Source: Desulfovibrio sp. | GTDB lineage: Bacteria > Desulfobacterota > Desulfovibrionia > Desulfovibrionales > Desulfovibrionaceae | Reading direction: 5' to 3' | DNA: 7,701 bases | Assembly (NCBI GenBank): GCA_022837365.1 | Contig: JALHHV010000096.1 | Span: 1-7,701 of the forward strand | Shown: positions 1-6,024 of the stretch, in pieces | Position numbering within the stretch: position 1 is the first letter of the stretch | Layout of the letters: the number at the start of each line of letters is the position of its first letter | The notes under the pieces: model-generated | Databases searched by the model: none | Seen by the model: only the letters and a program-made list of their open reading frames with translations | What the model was told of the DNA's origin: nothing | Position numbers and translations under genes: made by a program

Positions 1-935
1 GCGTCGGCTCCGACAACATCCCGGAGGGCGAAGCGCACCGCGTCCACGGGGCAGACGTCGGCGCAGCGCAGGCATTTCAGGCATTCGGCGTGGTCCGTGG
101 CGCGCGGGGCCGCCACGGGGATGGCCCCGGCCGGACACTGCCGCGCGCAGGCCCCGCAGGCGGTGCAGGCGTGGTCCACCCGCCGCCGCCACGGGGCCGC
201 GCGGCCCGCAAGGCCCATGGCGGCCCCGGCCGGGCAGAGCATGCGGCACCACAGGCGCGGGGCCAGCAGCCCGCCCGCCAGCACCAGCGCGAAGAAGCCG
301 ACGATGTAGCCGGTGGCCGCGTAGCCGGGCACGGGAATTTCCGCGAAGGCCAGTCCGGTGGCCTCCATCCGGCGGGCCAGGGGGGCGGCCAGGGAAAGGC
401 CGGTCTCGGCCAGCCGGGCCACCGGAGGCCAGGCGGCCAGCGCCCAGAACCGCGCGGCCAGCGGCAGCGGCGCGGCCCAGAACACCAGGTCCAGGCCCGC
501 CAGCGCGGCCGCCAGCACCCCGGCCAGCACCGCGTACTTGGGCAGGCGCGGCACGGCGGGGCGGCGTGCGGCGTCATTCCGGCGGGATTCCGGCCGCCCG
601 GCCTTGCGCCGCCGGGTTTTCGCCAGGCGACGCCACACGGCGTCACCGGCGTCCACCATGGCCCCGAACGGGCACGCCCAGCCGCAGAACGCCCGGCCCA
701 GCAGCAGGGCGGACGCCAGCACCACCAGCCCCGGCACAACCGCGCCGATGAACGCCCGGCCCGCCACGCTGGCGGCCAGGGCCACGGCCGGGTCCAGCCG
801 CACCAGTAGATCGCGGGGCAGGTCGCGGGGCAGGATTTCGTTGCCGGGCACGGCCTGCCCCGCACCCCACGCCAGCAGCACGAAGGCCGCGAAGAACAGC
901 CAGCGGCTGGCCAGGCGCGCGCGTTGCCGGTTCAT
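1..935 (-). CDS. NapH/YccM-like membrane polyferredoxin with two 4Fe-4S motifs (3' end outside window)
   Basis: The frame is open from an ATG at 935 to the window edge, 311 codons with no stop, so the C terminus is missing. Seen: hydrophobic segments at about residues 11-30, 52-80, 133-155 and 207-226; two membrane-edge CxxxCP motifs (C84/C88 in FCGWACP and C230/C234 in WCRMLCP); then two ferredoxin-type CxxCxxCxxxCP motifs (C257-C267 and C285-C295). This order of two CxxxCP motifs on transmembrane helices followed by a di-cluster ferredoxin domain is that of the NapH/NosR/YccM family, membrane proteins that pass electrons between the quinone pool or cytoplasm and periplasmic partners. Residues 37-42 carry a small repeat (LPRDLPRD), encoded by a near-exact 12-base tandem. 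The start lies 18 bases after the stop of the upstream DUF362 gene, so the two are probably co-transcribed; the alternative ATG at 940 meets a stop after two codons. The ribosome binding site is weak, which suggests coupling. The actual electron partner cannot be read from the sequence. Confidence 0.88.
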   Translation of the reverse strand, partial: MNRQRARLASRWLFFAAFVLLAWGAGQAVPGNEILPRDLPRDLLVRLDPAVALAASVAGRAFIGAVVPGLVVLASALLLGRAFCGWACPFGAMVDAGDAVWRRLAKTRRRKAGRPESRRNDAARRPAVPRLPKYAVLAGVLAAALAGLDLVFWAAPLPLAARFWALAAWPPVARLAETGLSLAAPLARRMEATGLAFAEIPVPGYAATGYIVGFFALVLAGGLLAPRLWCRMLCPAGAAMGLAGRAAPWRRRVDHACTACGACARQCPAGAIPVAAPRATDHAECLKCLRCADVCPVDAVRFALRDVVGAD

Positions 936-953
936 GCCATGCGGCCCCGGCCC

Positions 954-1806
954 TTACAGGGTCACCCGCGCCACGGCGCGCGTGGACAGGTCCATGGAGC
1001 CCAGGCCCCGTTCGTGGGCCAGCCGGATGTGGCTGACCTGCCGCGCGGCAAAGCGCCGCCCGTACCACTCGAACGATTCCACGGCGCAGGCGTCGGCGGC
1101 CACCGGGTCGGCCGAGGCGATCACCGTGTTCTCCTGCATGACCTTGCCGGGGCCGCCGGGGCCTCCGGTGGTCAGCACGTAGGTGCCGTCGATGACCGTG
1201 AGCGCGGCGCGCAGTTTCGTGTTCAGGTCCACGATGGCGGTGTCGAGGTCGTAGCGCGAATGCATCACCCCGCGCTGGCGGATCAGCCCCATCATGCCCT
1301 TGAGCCCCAGCGAGACGCCGGTGGAGCTGTGCGACTTGGCCGTGGGCGCGGCGATGAGCACGTCGGCGTCCAGCGCGTCGCGCAGGAAGGTGTTGGCGGT
1401 CATCTGTTGCGCGCCGTCGATGTCCAGTTCGCGGTAGAACCGCTCCGCCGTCGGGGCCTGCACGATGTCGCCGAACTCGGCGCAGGCGGTCCGGATGCCG
1501 GAACGCTCGATGCACTGCTCGGCCGGGGCCAGCGGGTTGTCCAGCACCAGCACCGAGGCGGCCCCCGCGTCGCGGCACATGCGCACCAGCGCGGCCACCA
1601 CCTCGGGGTGGGTGTTGGTGCCCAGGCTGGCGGCCGAGGCGAAGGACATGTTGGGCTTGATGACCACCTTCTGGCCGGTCTTCACGAAGCGCCCCATGCC
1701 GCCCAGCATGCCCACGCAGGCATGGGCGGCGGCGGCGGGCGACCGCTCCGGCGGCCAGCCACAATGCGCCGGACATCTGCCATTTCAGGAAGTCCCTGCG
1801 ACGCAT
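954..1806 (-). CDS. Tat-exported DUF362 protein, broken by an apparent frameshift near its N terminus
   Basis: The gene begins with ATG at 1806, preceded at 1811-1817 by a perfect AAGGAGG. It encodes a twin-arginine signal (MRRRDFLKW, i.e. RRxFLK, then the hydrophobic stretch SGALWLAAGAVA). The DUF362 domain is in another frame, whose first possible start is a GTG at 1715 with no ribosome binding site. That frame gives 253 residues with family features: VVIKPNMSF (17-25), THPEVV (35-40), AKSHSSTGVSLGLKGMMGL (126-144) and a glycine-rich TTGGPGGPG near 180. Removing one base from the GGG at 1737-1739 joins both parts into 283 residues. DUF362 (PF04015) proteins are often linked to redox or Fe-S systems, but their biochemical role is poorly defined. 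The joined protein would still lack the 20 or so residues usually found between signal and the GGM..FV..G..V.IKPN segment, so a small deletion in the GCC-rich tract is as likely as a one-base error. The downstream neighbour is the polyferredoxin, 18 bases away. Whether this is a pseudogene or a sequence error cannot be decided here. Confidence 0.8.
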
Positions 1807-1810
1807 GATG

Positions 1811-1817
1811 CCTCCTT
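1811..1817 (-). promoter_or_regulatory. Strong ribosome binding site of the DUF362 gene
   Basis: AAGGAGG on the minus strand, four bases before the ATG at 1806. It is the strongest Shine-Dalgarno match in the left half of the window. It shows that translation is meant to begin at the twin-arginine signal peptide and not at the internal GTG at 1715, which supports a real break or error between the two frames. Confidence 0.8.
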
Positions 1818-1945
1818 GCGCCGGGCGGCGCGGCTGCGGGCGGGGTGGGGGAGGCTCCGGGCGGGATGCCGGGCGCGGGAGCGGAAAGGGGGACAACAGG
1901 AACCGTTCCGCCGGGCAGGCCGGGGCGGTACGCACCTTGTGCATG

Positions 1946-1975
1946 CGTATACCACCTTCGGCGGACGGGGAGCAA
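1946..1975 (-). promoter_or_regulatory. Possible sigma-70 promoter for the DUF362-polyferredoxin operon
   Basis: On the minus strand a -35-like TTGCTC (1975-1970), an 18-base spacer and TATACG (1951-1946), the latter preceded by TG plus one base, an extended -10. Transcription would begin near 1939, giving a leader of about 130 bases before the ATG at 1806. This rests on motif matching only; such matches also occur by chance. Confidence 0.3.
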
Positions 1976-2043
1976 TGACTGACGGGGAATGGCCGATACC
2001 GGTGTGCGGCGGAGCCGCGCGGGACATGCGCCCCGCAACGCAA

Positions 2044-2067
2044 CGCGCCCCCGGTGAAGGGGGCGCG
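2044..2067 (-). terminator. GC-rich hairpin, possible terminator of the small secreted-protein transcript
   Basis: CGCGCCCCC (2044-2052) and GGGGGCGCG (2059-2067) form a perfect 9-bp stem with a 6-base loop. On the minus strand it is followed by TTGCGTTGC, only a weak substitute for a uridine tract, so it may instead be a pause site or transcript-stabilising hairpin. It lies downstream of the gene at 2395-2688, but the 216-base repeat element lies between, so it may have been closer to that gene before an insertion. Confidence 0.4.
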
Positions 2068-2180
2068 CACGCCGCGAGGCGGAACCGTGGGACCGGCGAG
2101 GAGGAGGTGCAGGCCCCACGGGGGAATCCTTGTGTCTGCCGTGAAAGCGGGCGGCTCCGGTATATTTGGTTGCATAGCGC

Positions 2181-2396
2181 AGGGGCTGTTTCTAACGCTG
2201 GATTTTCGTCCGTTGGCAAGGAAAACAAGCCTGCCATGAGGGAATATACTTTTGCGATATTTGACCGGAATGGCAGGTGAAGTTTGACCGCGTTGCGCAC
2301 GATGTCCGTAGGGCTCGCAAGCTCGCCCAACGGCCACGCTTCGCGCCCTCCGGGTCGGAAGCCAACGGGCGAAAGGGCAAGTTTGAAACAGTCCCT
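2181..2396. repeat. Possible MITE or dispersed structured repeat with imperfect terminal inverted repeats
   Basis: The left end reads AGGGGCTGTTTC (2181-2192). The right end, on the opposite strand, reads AGGGACTGTTTC (2396-2385), 11 of 12 identical. The match resumes further in with CCGTTGGC (2210-2217) against GCCAACGG (2361-2368), 8 of 8, so each arm is about 36-37 bases. Inside is another perfect 8-bp inverted repeat (CCTGCCAT 2230-2237, ATGGCAGG 2270-2277). The left half is clearly richer in A and T than the flanks. TAGC occurs just outside or across both ends (2175-2178 and 2396-2399), a possible but unproven target duplication. There is no transposase. The size and ends fit a MITE-like element, but an unrelated structured RNA or leader is possible. 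Confidence 0.5.
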
Positions 2397-2688
2397 AGCT
2401 GTGGCGGACCGGCGCCTTGCCGTCGTTGCCCGGCATCATGTGCCCGGCGCCGCCGGGCTTGGCGTCCATGTTCCCCATGGAGCCGTGGCCGTCCTTCATC
2501 ATCTGGCAGCAGCCGCAGCCTTGCATGGGAGCGGGTTGGGCGTCGCCGGGGGCCTTGTCCGCCGGAGCAGAGGCAGCCGGGGGCGTGGCGTGGGCATCGT
2601 GGCCGCCGGTGCTGCCCGCCGCCATGGCCGAGCCGATGGTGATGGCGAAAATGGCCAGGGCGGCCGGGAGAATGCGGGTGATCTTCAT
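2395..2688 (-). CDS. Small secreted Met/His/Cys-rich protein (97 aa), function unknown
   Basis: ATG at 2688 has AGGAG six bases upstream (2695-2699), which fixes this start over upstream in-frame ATGs lacking one. Residues 1-23 are a clear Sec signal peptide (MKITR, a hydrophobic core, cleavage after SAMA). The mature part is low in complexity, Ala/Pro-rich to about residue 54, then rich in metal ligands: Cys58, Cys60 and Cys61 in QGCGCCQMMKDGHG, Met55, 63, 64, 71, 74, 84 and 85, and His30, 33, 68, 83 and 96. I do not recognise the family; a periplasmic metal (copper- or zinc-type) binding or sensing role is inference from composition. The gene has its own sigma-54 promoter and upstream dyads, so it is probably induced by a specific stress or signal. 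Its TAG stop (2397-2395) overlaps the end of the inverted-repeat element, so the last residues (APVRHS) may have been shaped by an insertion. Confidence 0.78.
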   Translation of the reverse strand: MKITRILPAALAIFAITIGSAMAAGSTGGHDAHATPPAASAPADKAPGDAQPAPMQGCGCCQMMKDGHGSMGNMDAKPGGAGHMMPGNDGKAPVRHS

Positions 2689-2738
2689 GAACTGCTCCTG
2701 CGTGTGGTTTCCGTTTCCGGGTGTGTGCAGCACATAAG

Positions 2739-2753
2739 GCAAGGGGCGTGCCA
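2739..2753 (-). promoter_or_regulatory. Sigma-54 (RpoN) -24/-12 promoter of the small secreted-protein gene
   Basis: The minus strand reads TGGCACGCCCCTTGC from 2753 to 2739. This matches the established sigma-54 consensus TGGCACG-N4-TTGC at every fixed position, with the invariant GG and GC separated by exactly ten bases. Transcription would start near 2727, leaving a leader of about 39 bases before the ATG at 2688. Such promoters need an AAA+ enhancer-binding activator, and suitable upstream dyads are present. Confidence 0.82.
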
Positions 2754-2840
2754 CCGCGCACAGGGGGCGGGCGCGCGGCGCGAACATGGCGTGGTCAAAG
2801 GGTTTTCCGGAAACCGGGCGTCCCGCACCGCGCCCGGTGT

Positions 2841-2859
2841 GTGTATGATTATTGGACAC
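2841..2859. promoter_or_regulatory. Second, degenerate enhancer-like dyad upstream of the sigma-54 promoter
   Basis: GTGTATGATTATTGGACAC has GTGT/ACAC symmetry and matches the stronger dyad at 2893-2911 at 14 of 19 positions with the same 7-base centre. Its centre lies about 123 bases upstream of the expected transcription start and 52 bases from the other copy, close to five helical turns, so both would face the same side of the DNA. Confidence 0.55.
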
Positions 2860-2892
2860 TTCGATGTGCAGGATGTGCAAAGCGGAGCGGAA

Positions 2893-2911
2893 CTGTCCGA
2901 TTTTTGGACAG
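2893..2911. promoter_or_regulatory. Enhancer-like dyad, probable binding site of the sigma-54 activator
   Basis: CTGTCC-GATTTTT-GGACAG is a perfect 6-bp inverted repeat, 7 bp if A2892 and T2912 are counted, around an AT-rich 7-base centre. Its centre is about 175 bases upstream of the expected sigma-54 transcription start, within the usual range for upstream activating sites. It could also serve the divergent lepA side, but lepA has no visible sigma-54 promoter. Confidence 0.62.
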
Positions 2912-3018
2912 TGGGCCGGTAGCGCTGGCGCTTCCGTTTTCCGGCCCGTCCTCCCCGGTTTCCGCCCTGCCGGTTCCGCCCATGCAGGACCCCGTCAGGA
3001 TCGAGCGCTGCGGGGCGG

Positions 3019-3048
3019 TTGGACTTCCGGCCCCGAATGCAGTATGAA
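3019..3048 (+). promoter_or_regulatory. Possible sigma-70 promoter of lepA
   Basis: TTGGAC (3019-3024), an 18-base spacer and TATGAA (3043-3048). Transcription would begin near 3055, giving a leader of about 150 bases. The local drop in GC around 3041-3060 fits a promoter, but both hexamers are imperfect. Confidence 0.33.
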
Positions 3049-3169
3049 AACCGATTCGAATGGTACGGCGACGCGCGCCGGGTCATTGACCACCCCCCGG
3101 CCACCCCATGGCCGGCCGGCGCGTACGGCACCATCGGCGTCCGTACCCATCCCATGCCGCACACTTTTC

Positions 3170-3194
3170 AGGAGGCGCGCCGCCGCACGGCGGC
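3170..3194 (+). promoter_or_regulatory. lepA: lepA ribosome binding site separated from its start by a hairpin
   Basis: AGGAGG (3170-3175) is the only good Shine-Dalgarno sequence upstream of lepA, but it lies 28 bases from the ATG at 3204. A perfect 6-bp stem (GCCGCC 3179-3184, GGCGGC 3189-3194, loop GCAC) lies between them. Folding would leave about 12 unpaired bases between the two, close to a workable distance. No alternative start codon lies nearer the AGGAGG in frame. Confidence 0.45.
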
Positions 3195-3203
3195 ACCCAC
3201 GTT

Positions 3204-5009
3204 ATGCCCAGACAGGAACACATCCGCAATTTCAGCATCATCGCGCACATCGACCACGGCAAATCCACCCTGGCCGACCGCATCCTCGAGGTTACCGGAC
3301 TGGTCAGCGAGCGCGAAAAGCGCGACCAGTACCTGGACCGCATGGAGCTTGAGCGCGAACGCGGCATCACCATCAAGGCCCAGTCGGTGCGCATTCCGTA
3401 CACGGGGAAAGATGGCCGCAAGTACGTGCTGAACCTCATCGACACGCCCGGCCACGTGGACTTCAACTACGAGGTCTCGCGGTCGCTTGCCGCGTGCGAA
3501 GGGGCCCTGCTGGTGGTGGACGCCTCGCAGGGCGTGGAGGCCCAGACCCTGGCCAACGTGTACCTGGCGCTGGACCACAACCTCGAGGTTATCCCCGTCC
3601 TGAACAAGATCGACCTGCCCAGCGCCGACGCCGACCGCGTGAAGCACGAGATCGAGGAAAGCATCGGCCTCGACTGTTCCGACGCCGTGGCCGTCAGCGC
3701 CAAGACCGGCCTGAACGTGGACAAGGTGCTGGAAGCCATCGTCGAACGCCTGCCCGCGCCCGAAGGCAACCCCAACGCCCCGCTGAAAGCCCTGATCTTC
3801 GATTCGTGGTACGATTCGTACCAGGGCGTGGTGGTGCTGTTCCGCATCGTGGACGGCGTGCTGCGCAAGGGCGACCGCATCAAGCTGTTCGCCACCGAGC
3901 GCAGCTACGAGGTGATCCGCCTTGGCGCGTTCTCGCCCGAAATCCTGGACATGACCGAACTGGCCGCGGGCGAGGTGGGCTTTCTCTGCGCCAACATCAA
4001 GGAACTGGGCGACGCCAAGGTGGGCGACACCATCACCCACGCCGACCGCCCGGCCGAAGAGCCCGTGGAAGGCTTCAAGGAAGTGCAGCCCATGGTCTTC
4101 TGCGGGCTGTACCCCACCGATTCCGCCGACTACGAGCAGCTGAAATACGCGCTGGAAAAGTTGCAGCTCAACGACGCCGCCTTCTCGTACGAGCCGGAAA
4201 CCTCGCAGGCCCTAGGCTTCGGTTTTCGCTGCGGGTTCCTGGGCCTTCTGCACATGGAGATCATCCAGGAACGGCTGGAGCGCGAATTCCAGGTGGAACT
4301 CATCGCCACCGCCCCCTCGGTGATCTACAAGATCGACACCGTGGACGGGAAGACCAGCGACATCGACAACCCCTCCAAGCTGCCCGACCCCACCAAGATC
4401 GCCGCGCTGTACGAGCCCTACGTGCGCATGGACATCCACGTGCCCAACGACTACGTGGGCAACGTGCTGAAACTGTGCGAGGAAAAGCGCGGCATCCAGA
4501 AGAACATGGGGTACATCGCGTCCAACCGCGTGGTGATCACCTACGAGCTGCCGTTCGCGGAAATCGTGTTCGACTTCTTCGACCGGCTGAAATCGGGCAC
4601 CAAGGGCTACGCATCGATGGACTACGAGTTCATCGACTACCGGCAGTCGTCCCTGGTGAAGCTGGACATCCTGATCAACGGCGAGGCCGTGGACGCGCTG
4701 GCCGTCATCGTGCACCGCGACAAGGCGTACCACTACGGCCGCGCGCTGGCCCTGAAACTGAAGCGCACCATCCCGCGCCAGATGTTCGAGGTGGCCATCC
4801 AGGCGGCCATCGGGCAGAAGATTATCGCCCGCGAATCCATTTCCGCGCTGCGCAAGAACGTGACCGCCAAGTGCTACGGCGGCGACATCACCCGCAAGCG
4901 CAAGTTGTTGGAAAAGCAGAAGGAAGGCAAGAAGCGCATGAAGCGCATGGGCAACGTGGAGTTGCCGCAGGAGGCGTTCCTCGCCGCGCTTCAGGTCGGC
5001 GACGAATAA
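3204..5009 (+). CDS. lepA: Elongation factor 4 (LepA), ribosome-associated translational GTPase
   Basis: A protein of 601 residues, the usual family length of about 600. EF4 is an EF-G-like GTPase that binds the ribosome, acts on stalled or mistranslocated complexes and affects initiation; it is found in cytoplasm and at the membrane. Seen: [22 protein letters not shown] with the G1 loop at 14-22, RGITIKA (switch I) at 53-59, DTPGHVDF at 80-87 including the catalytic-type His84, and NKID at 134-137. The LepA-specific C-terminal domain follows, with [24 protein letters not shown] close to the end. All key residues are intact. The ATG at 3204 is chosen because the protein then begins exactly as family members do; upstream extension to 3108 adds an Arg/His-rich leader unlike LepA. 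The ribosome binding site is unusually far away, behind a hairpin. lepB follows 370 bases later, a common pairing, here separated by a structured element that overlaps the lepA stop codon. Confidence 0.98.
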   Translation: MPRQEHIRNFSIIAHIDHGKSTLADRILEVTGLVSEREKRDQYLDRMELERERGITIKAQSVRIPYTGKDGRKYVLNLIDTPGHVDFNYEVSRSLAACEGALLVVDASQGVEAQTLANVYLALDHNLEVIPVLNKIDLPSADADRVKHEIEESIGLDCSDAVAVSAKTGLNVDKVLEAIVERLPAPEGNPNAPLKALIFDSWYDSYQGVVVLFRIVDGVLRKGDRIKLFATERSYEVIRLGAFSPEILDMTELAAGEVGFLCANIKELGDAKVGDTITHADRPAEEPVEGFKEVQPMVFCGLYPTDSADYEQLKYALEKLQLNDAAFSYEPETSQALGFGFRCGFLGLLHMEIIQERLEREFQVELIATAPSVIYKIDTVDGKTSDIDNPSKLPDPTKIAALYEPYVRMDIHVPNDYVGNVLKLCEEKRGIQKNMGYIASNRVVITYELPFAEIVFDFFDRLKSGTKGYASMDYEFIDYRQSSLVKLDILINGEAVDALAVIVHRDKAYHYGRALALKLKRTIPRQMFEVAIQAAIGQKIIARESISALRKNVTAKCYGGDITRKRKLLEKQKEGKKRMKRMGNVELPQEAFLAALQVGDE

Positions 5010-5136
5010 TTTCGCGGCAGGGGCGGCAAGGGCGGCGTCATGCGCCGTTGCCGCTCGGGTCACGTACCGAAGAGTACGTTCCCCCTCGCGAACACCGTCG
5101 CTTTCCTTGCCCTTGCCGCCCCTGCCGCGCAATTAT
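5006..5136. repeat. 131-bp long-stem inverted-repeat element with three internal hairpins
   Basis: The left arm (5006-5033) and right arm (5109-5136) are complementary over 28 positions with one mismatch; 21 in a row are perfect (5013-5033 with 5109-5129). The 75 bases between can form three hairpins: GGCG/CGCC (5034-5046), a stem of ACGTAC/GTACGT (5062-5067, 5074-5079) extended by GGG/CCC (5057-5059, 5082-5084), and GCGA/TCGC (5088-5101). The outer arm contains the lepA TAA. No T-run follows, so it is not a standard intrinsic terminator, though it may act as a bidirectional transcript-end or stability structure. Its shape resembles a palindromic dispersed element, but the copy number cannot be seen from this window. 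Confidence 0.75.
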
Positions 5137-5379
5137 CGGGAGACAGCGCGCCTGTCCTTGCCGTCCGTACGCACCGCTGCCAGCGTGTGCGTGCGTGTAA
5201 AGATTGAAGATAGAATCCTTGCCGCTGCGTACCGCCATCCGGGTGCGCGGGCAGGGATGGACCGAAGAGAGAACGCGAAGAAGCCGGTCCCGCCTTGGGC
5301 GACAGCCTTTGGCGGGTTTTCGATGAACCGCAAATCCCCGTCCCCGCGCGGCCGCGCGACAGGACGCGGAGGCACCCGC
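5010..5379. other. 370-base gene-free stretch between lepA and lepB
   Basis: The frame of lepB stays open back to 5107, but that extension reads through the inverted-repeat arm and has no signal-peptidase similarity. The stretch holds the structured element (to 5136), a possible -10 TAGAAT at 5211-5216 with no convincing -35, a small stem (CCATCC/GGATGG near 5233-5260), a terminator-like hairpin (5289-5320) and the lepB ribosome binding site. A short RNA from about 5223 to 5320 is conceivable but unsupported. Confidence 0.5.
5289..5320 (+). terminator. Terminator- or attenuator-like hairpin upstream of lepB
   Basis: CCCGCC (5289-5294) pairs with GGCGGG (5311-5316), with an inner GGC/GCC pair, and is followed directly by TTTT (5317-5320). 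The short T-run makes it a modest intrinsic terminator. As it lies about 60 bases before the lepB start, it could end the lepA transcript or attenuate read-through into lepB. Confidence 0.42.
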
Positions 5380-5976
5380 ATGCAACAGAAAAGCCTGCTG
5401 CTGGAATACGTGGAGGCGCTTGTCGTCGCCTTTGCGCTGGCCATGCTCATCCGCACCTTCGTGGTGCAGGCGTACAAGATTCCCTCCGGCTCCATGCTCG
5501 AAACCTTGCAGATCGGCGACCACCTGCTGGTCAACAAGTTCAGCTACGGCGTGAAGCTGCCCTTCACCCACAAGGTGGTGCTGCCCGTGGGCGACCCGCA
5601 GCGCGGCGACATCATCGTGTTCGAGTACCCCGGCGATCCGTCCATCGACTACATCAAGCGCATCGTGGGCGTGCCCGGCGACGTGATAGAGGTGCGCAAC
5701 AAGCAGTTGTACCGCAACGGCGAGGCCGTGCAGGAAGCGTACATCCGCCATTCGCAGCCCGGCATCGTCATGCCCGTGCGCGACAGCTTCGGCCCGGTCA
5801 CCGTGCCCGAGGGCCACTACTTCGCCATGGGCGACAACCGCGACGACTCGCAAGACTCCCGCTTCTGGGGCTTCGTCCCGCGCGGGGCCATCCGGGGCAA
5901 GGCGTGGGTCATCTACTGGTCGTGGGAAGGGCTCGGCAACGTGCGCTGGGACCGCATCGGCAACGTCATCAATTAG
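5380..5976 (+). CDS. lepB: Type I signal peptidase (leader peptidase)
   Basis: An inner-membrane serine protease that cleaves signal peptides from exported proteins on the outer face of the cytoplasmic membrane, using a Ser/Lys dyad. The 198-residue product has one transmembrane segment (about 11-30), then IPSGSM with nucleophile Ser38, the general-base Lys93 in DYIKRIVGVPGD, and the family box GDNRDDSQDSR (151-161). All catalytic residues are present. This is the short, single-anchor form rather than the longer two-helix E. coli form. The ATG at 5380 is chosen because GGAGG lies seven bases upstream (5368-5372); an in-frame ATG at 5323 would add 19 basic residues and has no good binding site. 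comM follows after 48 bases with no terminator between, so the two may share a transcript. Confidence 0.97.
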   Translation: MQQKSLLLEYVEALVVAFALAMLIRTFVVQAYKIPSGSMLETLQIGDHLLVNKFSYGVKLPFTHKVVLPVGDPQRGDIIVFEYPGDPSIDYIKRIVGVPGDVIEVRNKQLYRNGEAVQEAYIRHSQPGIVMPVRDSFGPVTVPEGHYFAMGDNRDDSQDSRFWGFVPRGAIRGKAWVIYWSWEGLGNVRWDRIGNVIN

Positions 5977-6024
5977 GTCCGCCTCGACCGCTTCCGCTCC
6001 TCACACTTTCGCGCAGGGGGCTTG

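Larger units (their letters stand above)
1807..2394. other. 588-base gene-free stretch between the DUF362 gene and the small secreted-protein gene
   Basis: No convincing coding region lies here; the long open frames are by-products of high GC and share no recognisable motif. From left to right it holds the DUF362 ribosome binding site and leader, a candidate sigma-70 promoter (1946-1975), a 9-bp GC hairpin (2044-2067) and the AT-richer inverted-repeat element (2181-2396). The stretch 2068-2180 shows nothing I can name. Confidence 0.6.
2689..3203. other. 515-base divergent control region between the small secreted-protein gene and lepA
   Basis: No gene is supported here. It holds, from left to right, the small gene's ribosome binding site, the sigma-54 promoter (2739-2753), two related dyads (2841-2859 and 2893-2911) with a short direct repeat between them, a candidate sigma-70 promoter (3019-3048) and the lepA leader. 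The stretch 2913-3018 shows nothing I can name. Confidence 0.6.

Noticed and set aside
358..1808. Long plus-strand open frames opposite the polyferredoxin and DUF362 genes
   Set aside because: They mirror minus-strand genes with clear motifs and show only compositional bias.
643..2337. A 564-codon open frame on the minus strand
   Set aside because: It contains the true twin-arginine signal of the DUF362 gene but otherwise reads through leader, repeat element and the wrong frame of two genes, giving Arg/Gly/Pro-rich sequence typical of out-of-frame GC-rich DNA.
2689..2880. N-terminal extension of the small secreted protein to 2880
   Set aside because: It would place the sigma-54 promoter inside the gene and hide the signal peptide; AGGAG and the signal peptide fix the start at 2688.
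5013..5129. Calling the long stem after lepA a simple intrinsic terminator
   Set aside because: The stem encloses 75 bases with their own hairpins and is not followed by a T-run on either strand.
3494..5200. A 568-codon open frame on the plus strand
   Set aside because: It overlaps lepA in another frame, is extremely Arg-rich and runs into the inverted-repeat element; lepA is certain.
5107..5379. N-terminal extension of lepB to an ATG at 5107 or 5323
   Set aside because: The extension begins inside the arm of the structured element, lacks a binding site and is not signal-peptidase-like; GGAGG supports 5380.
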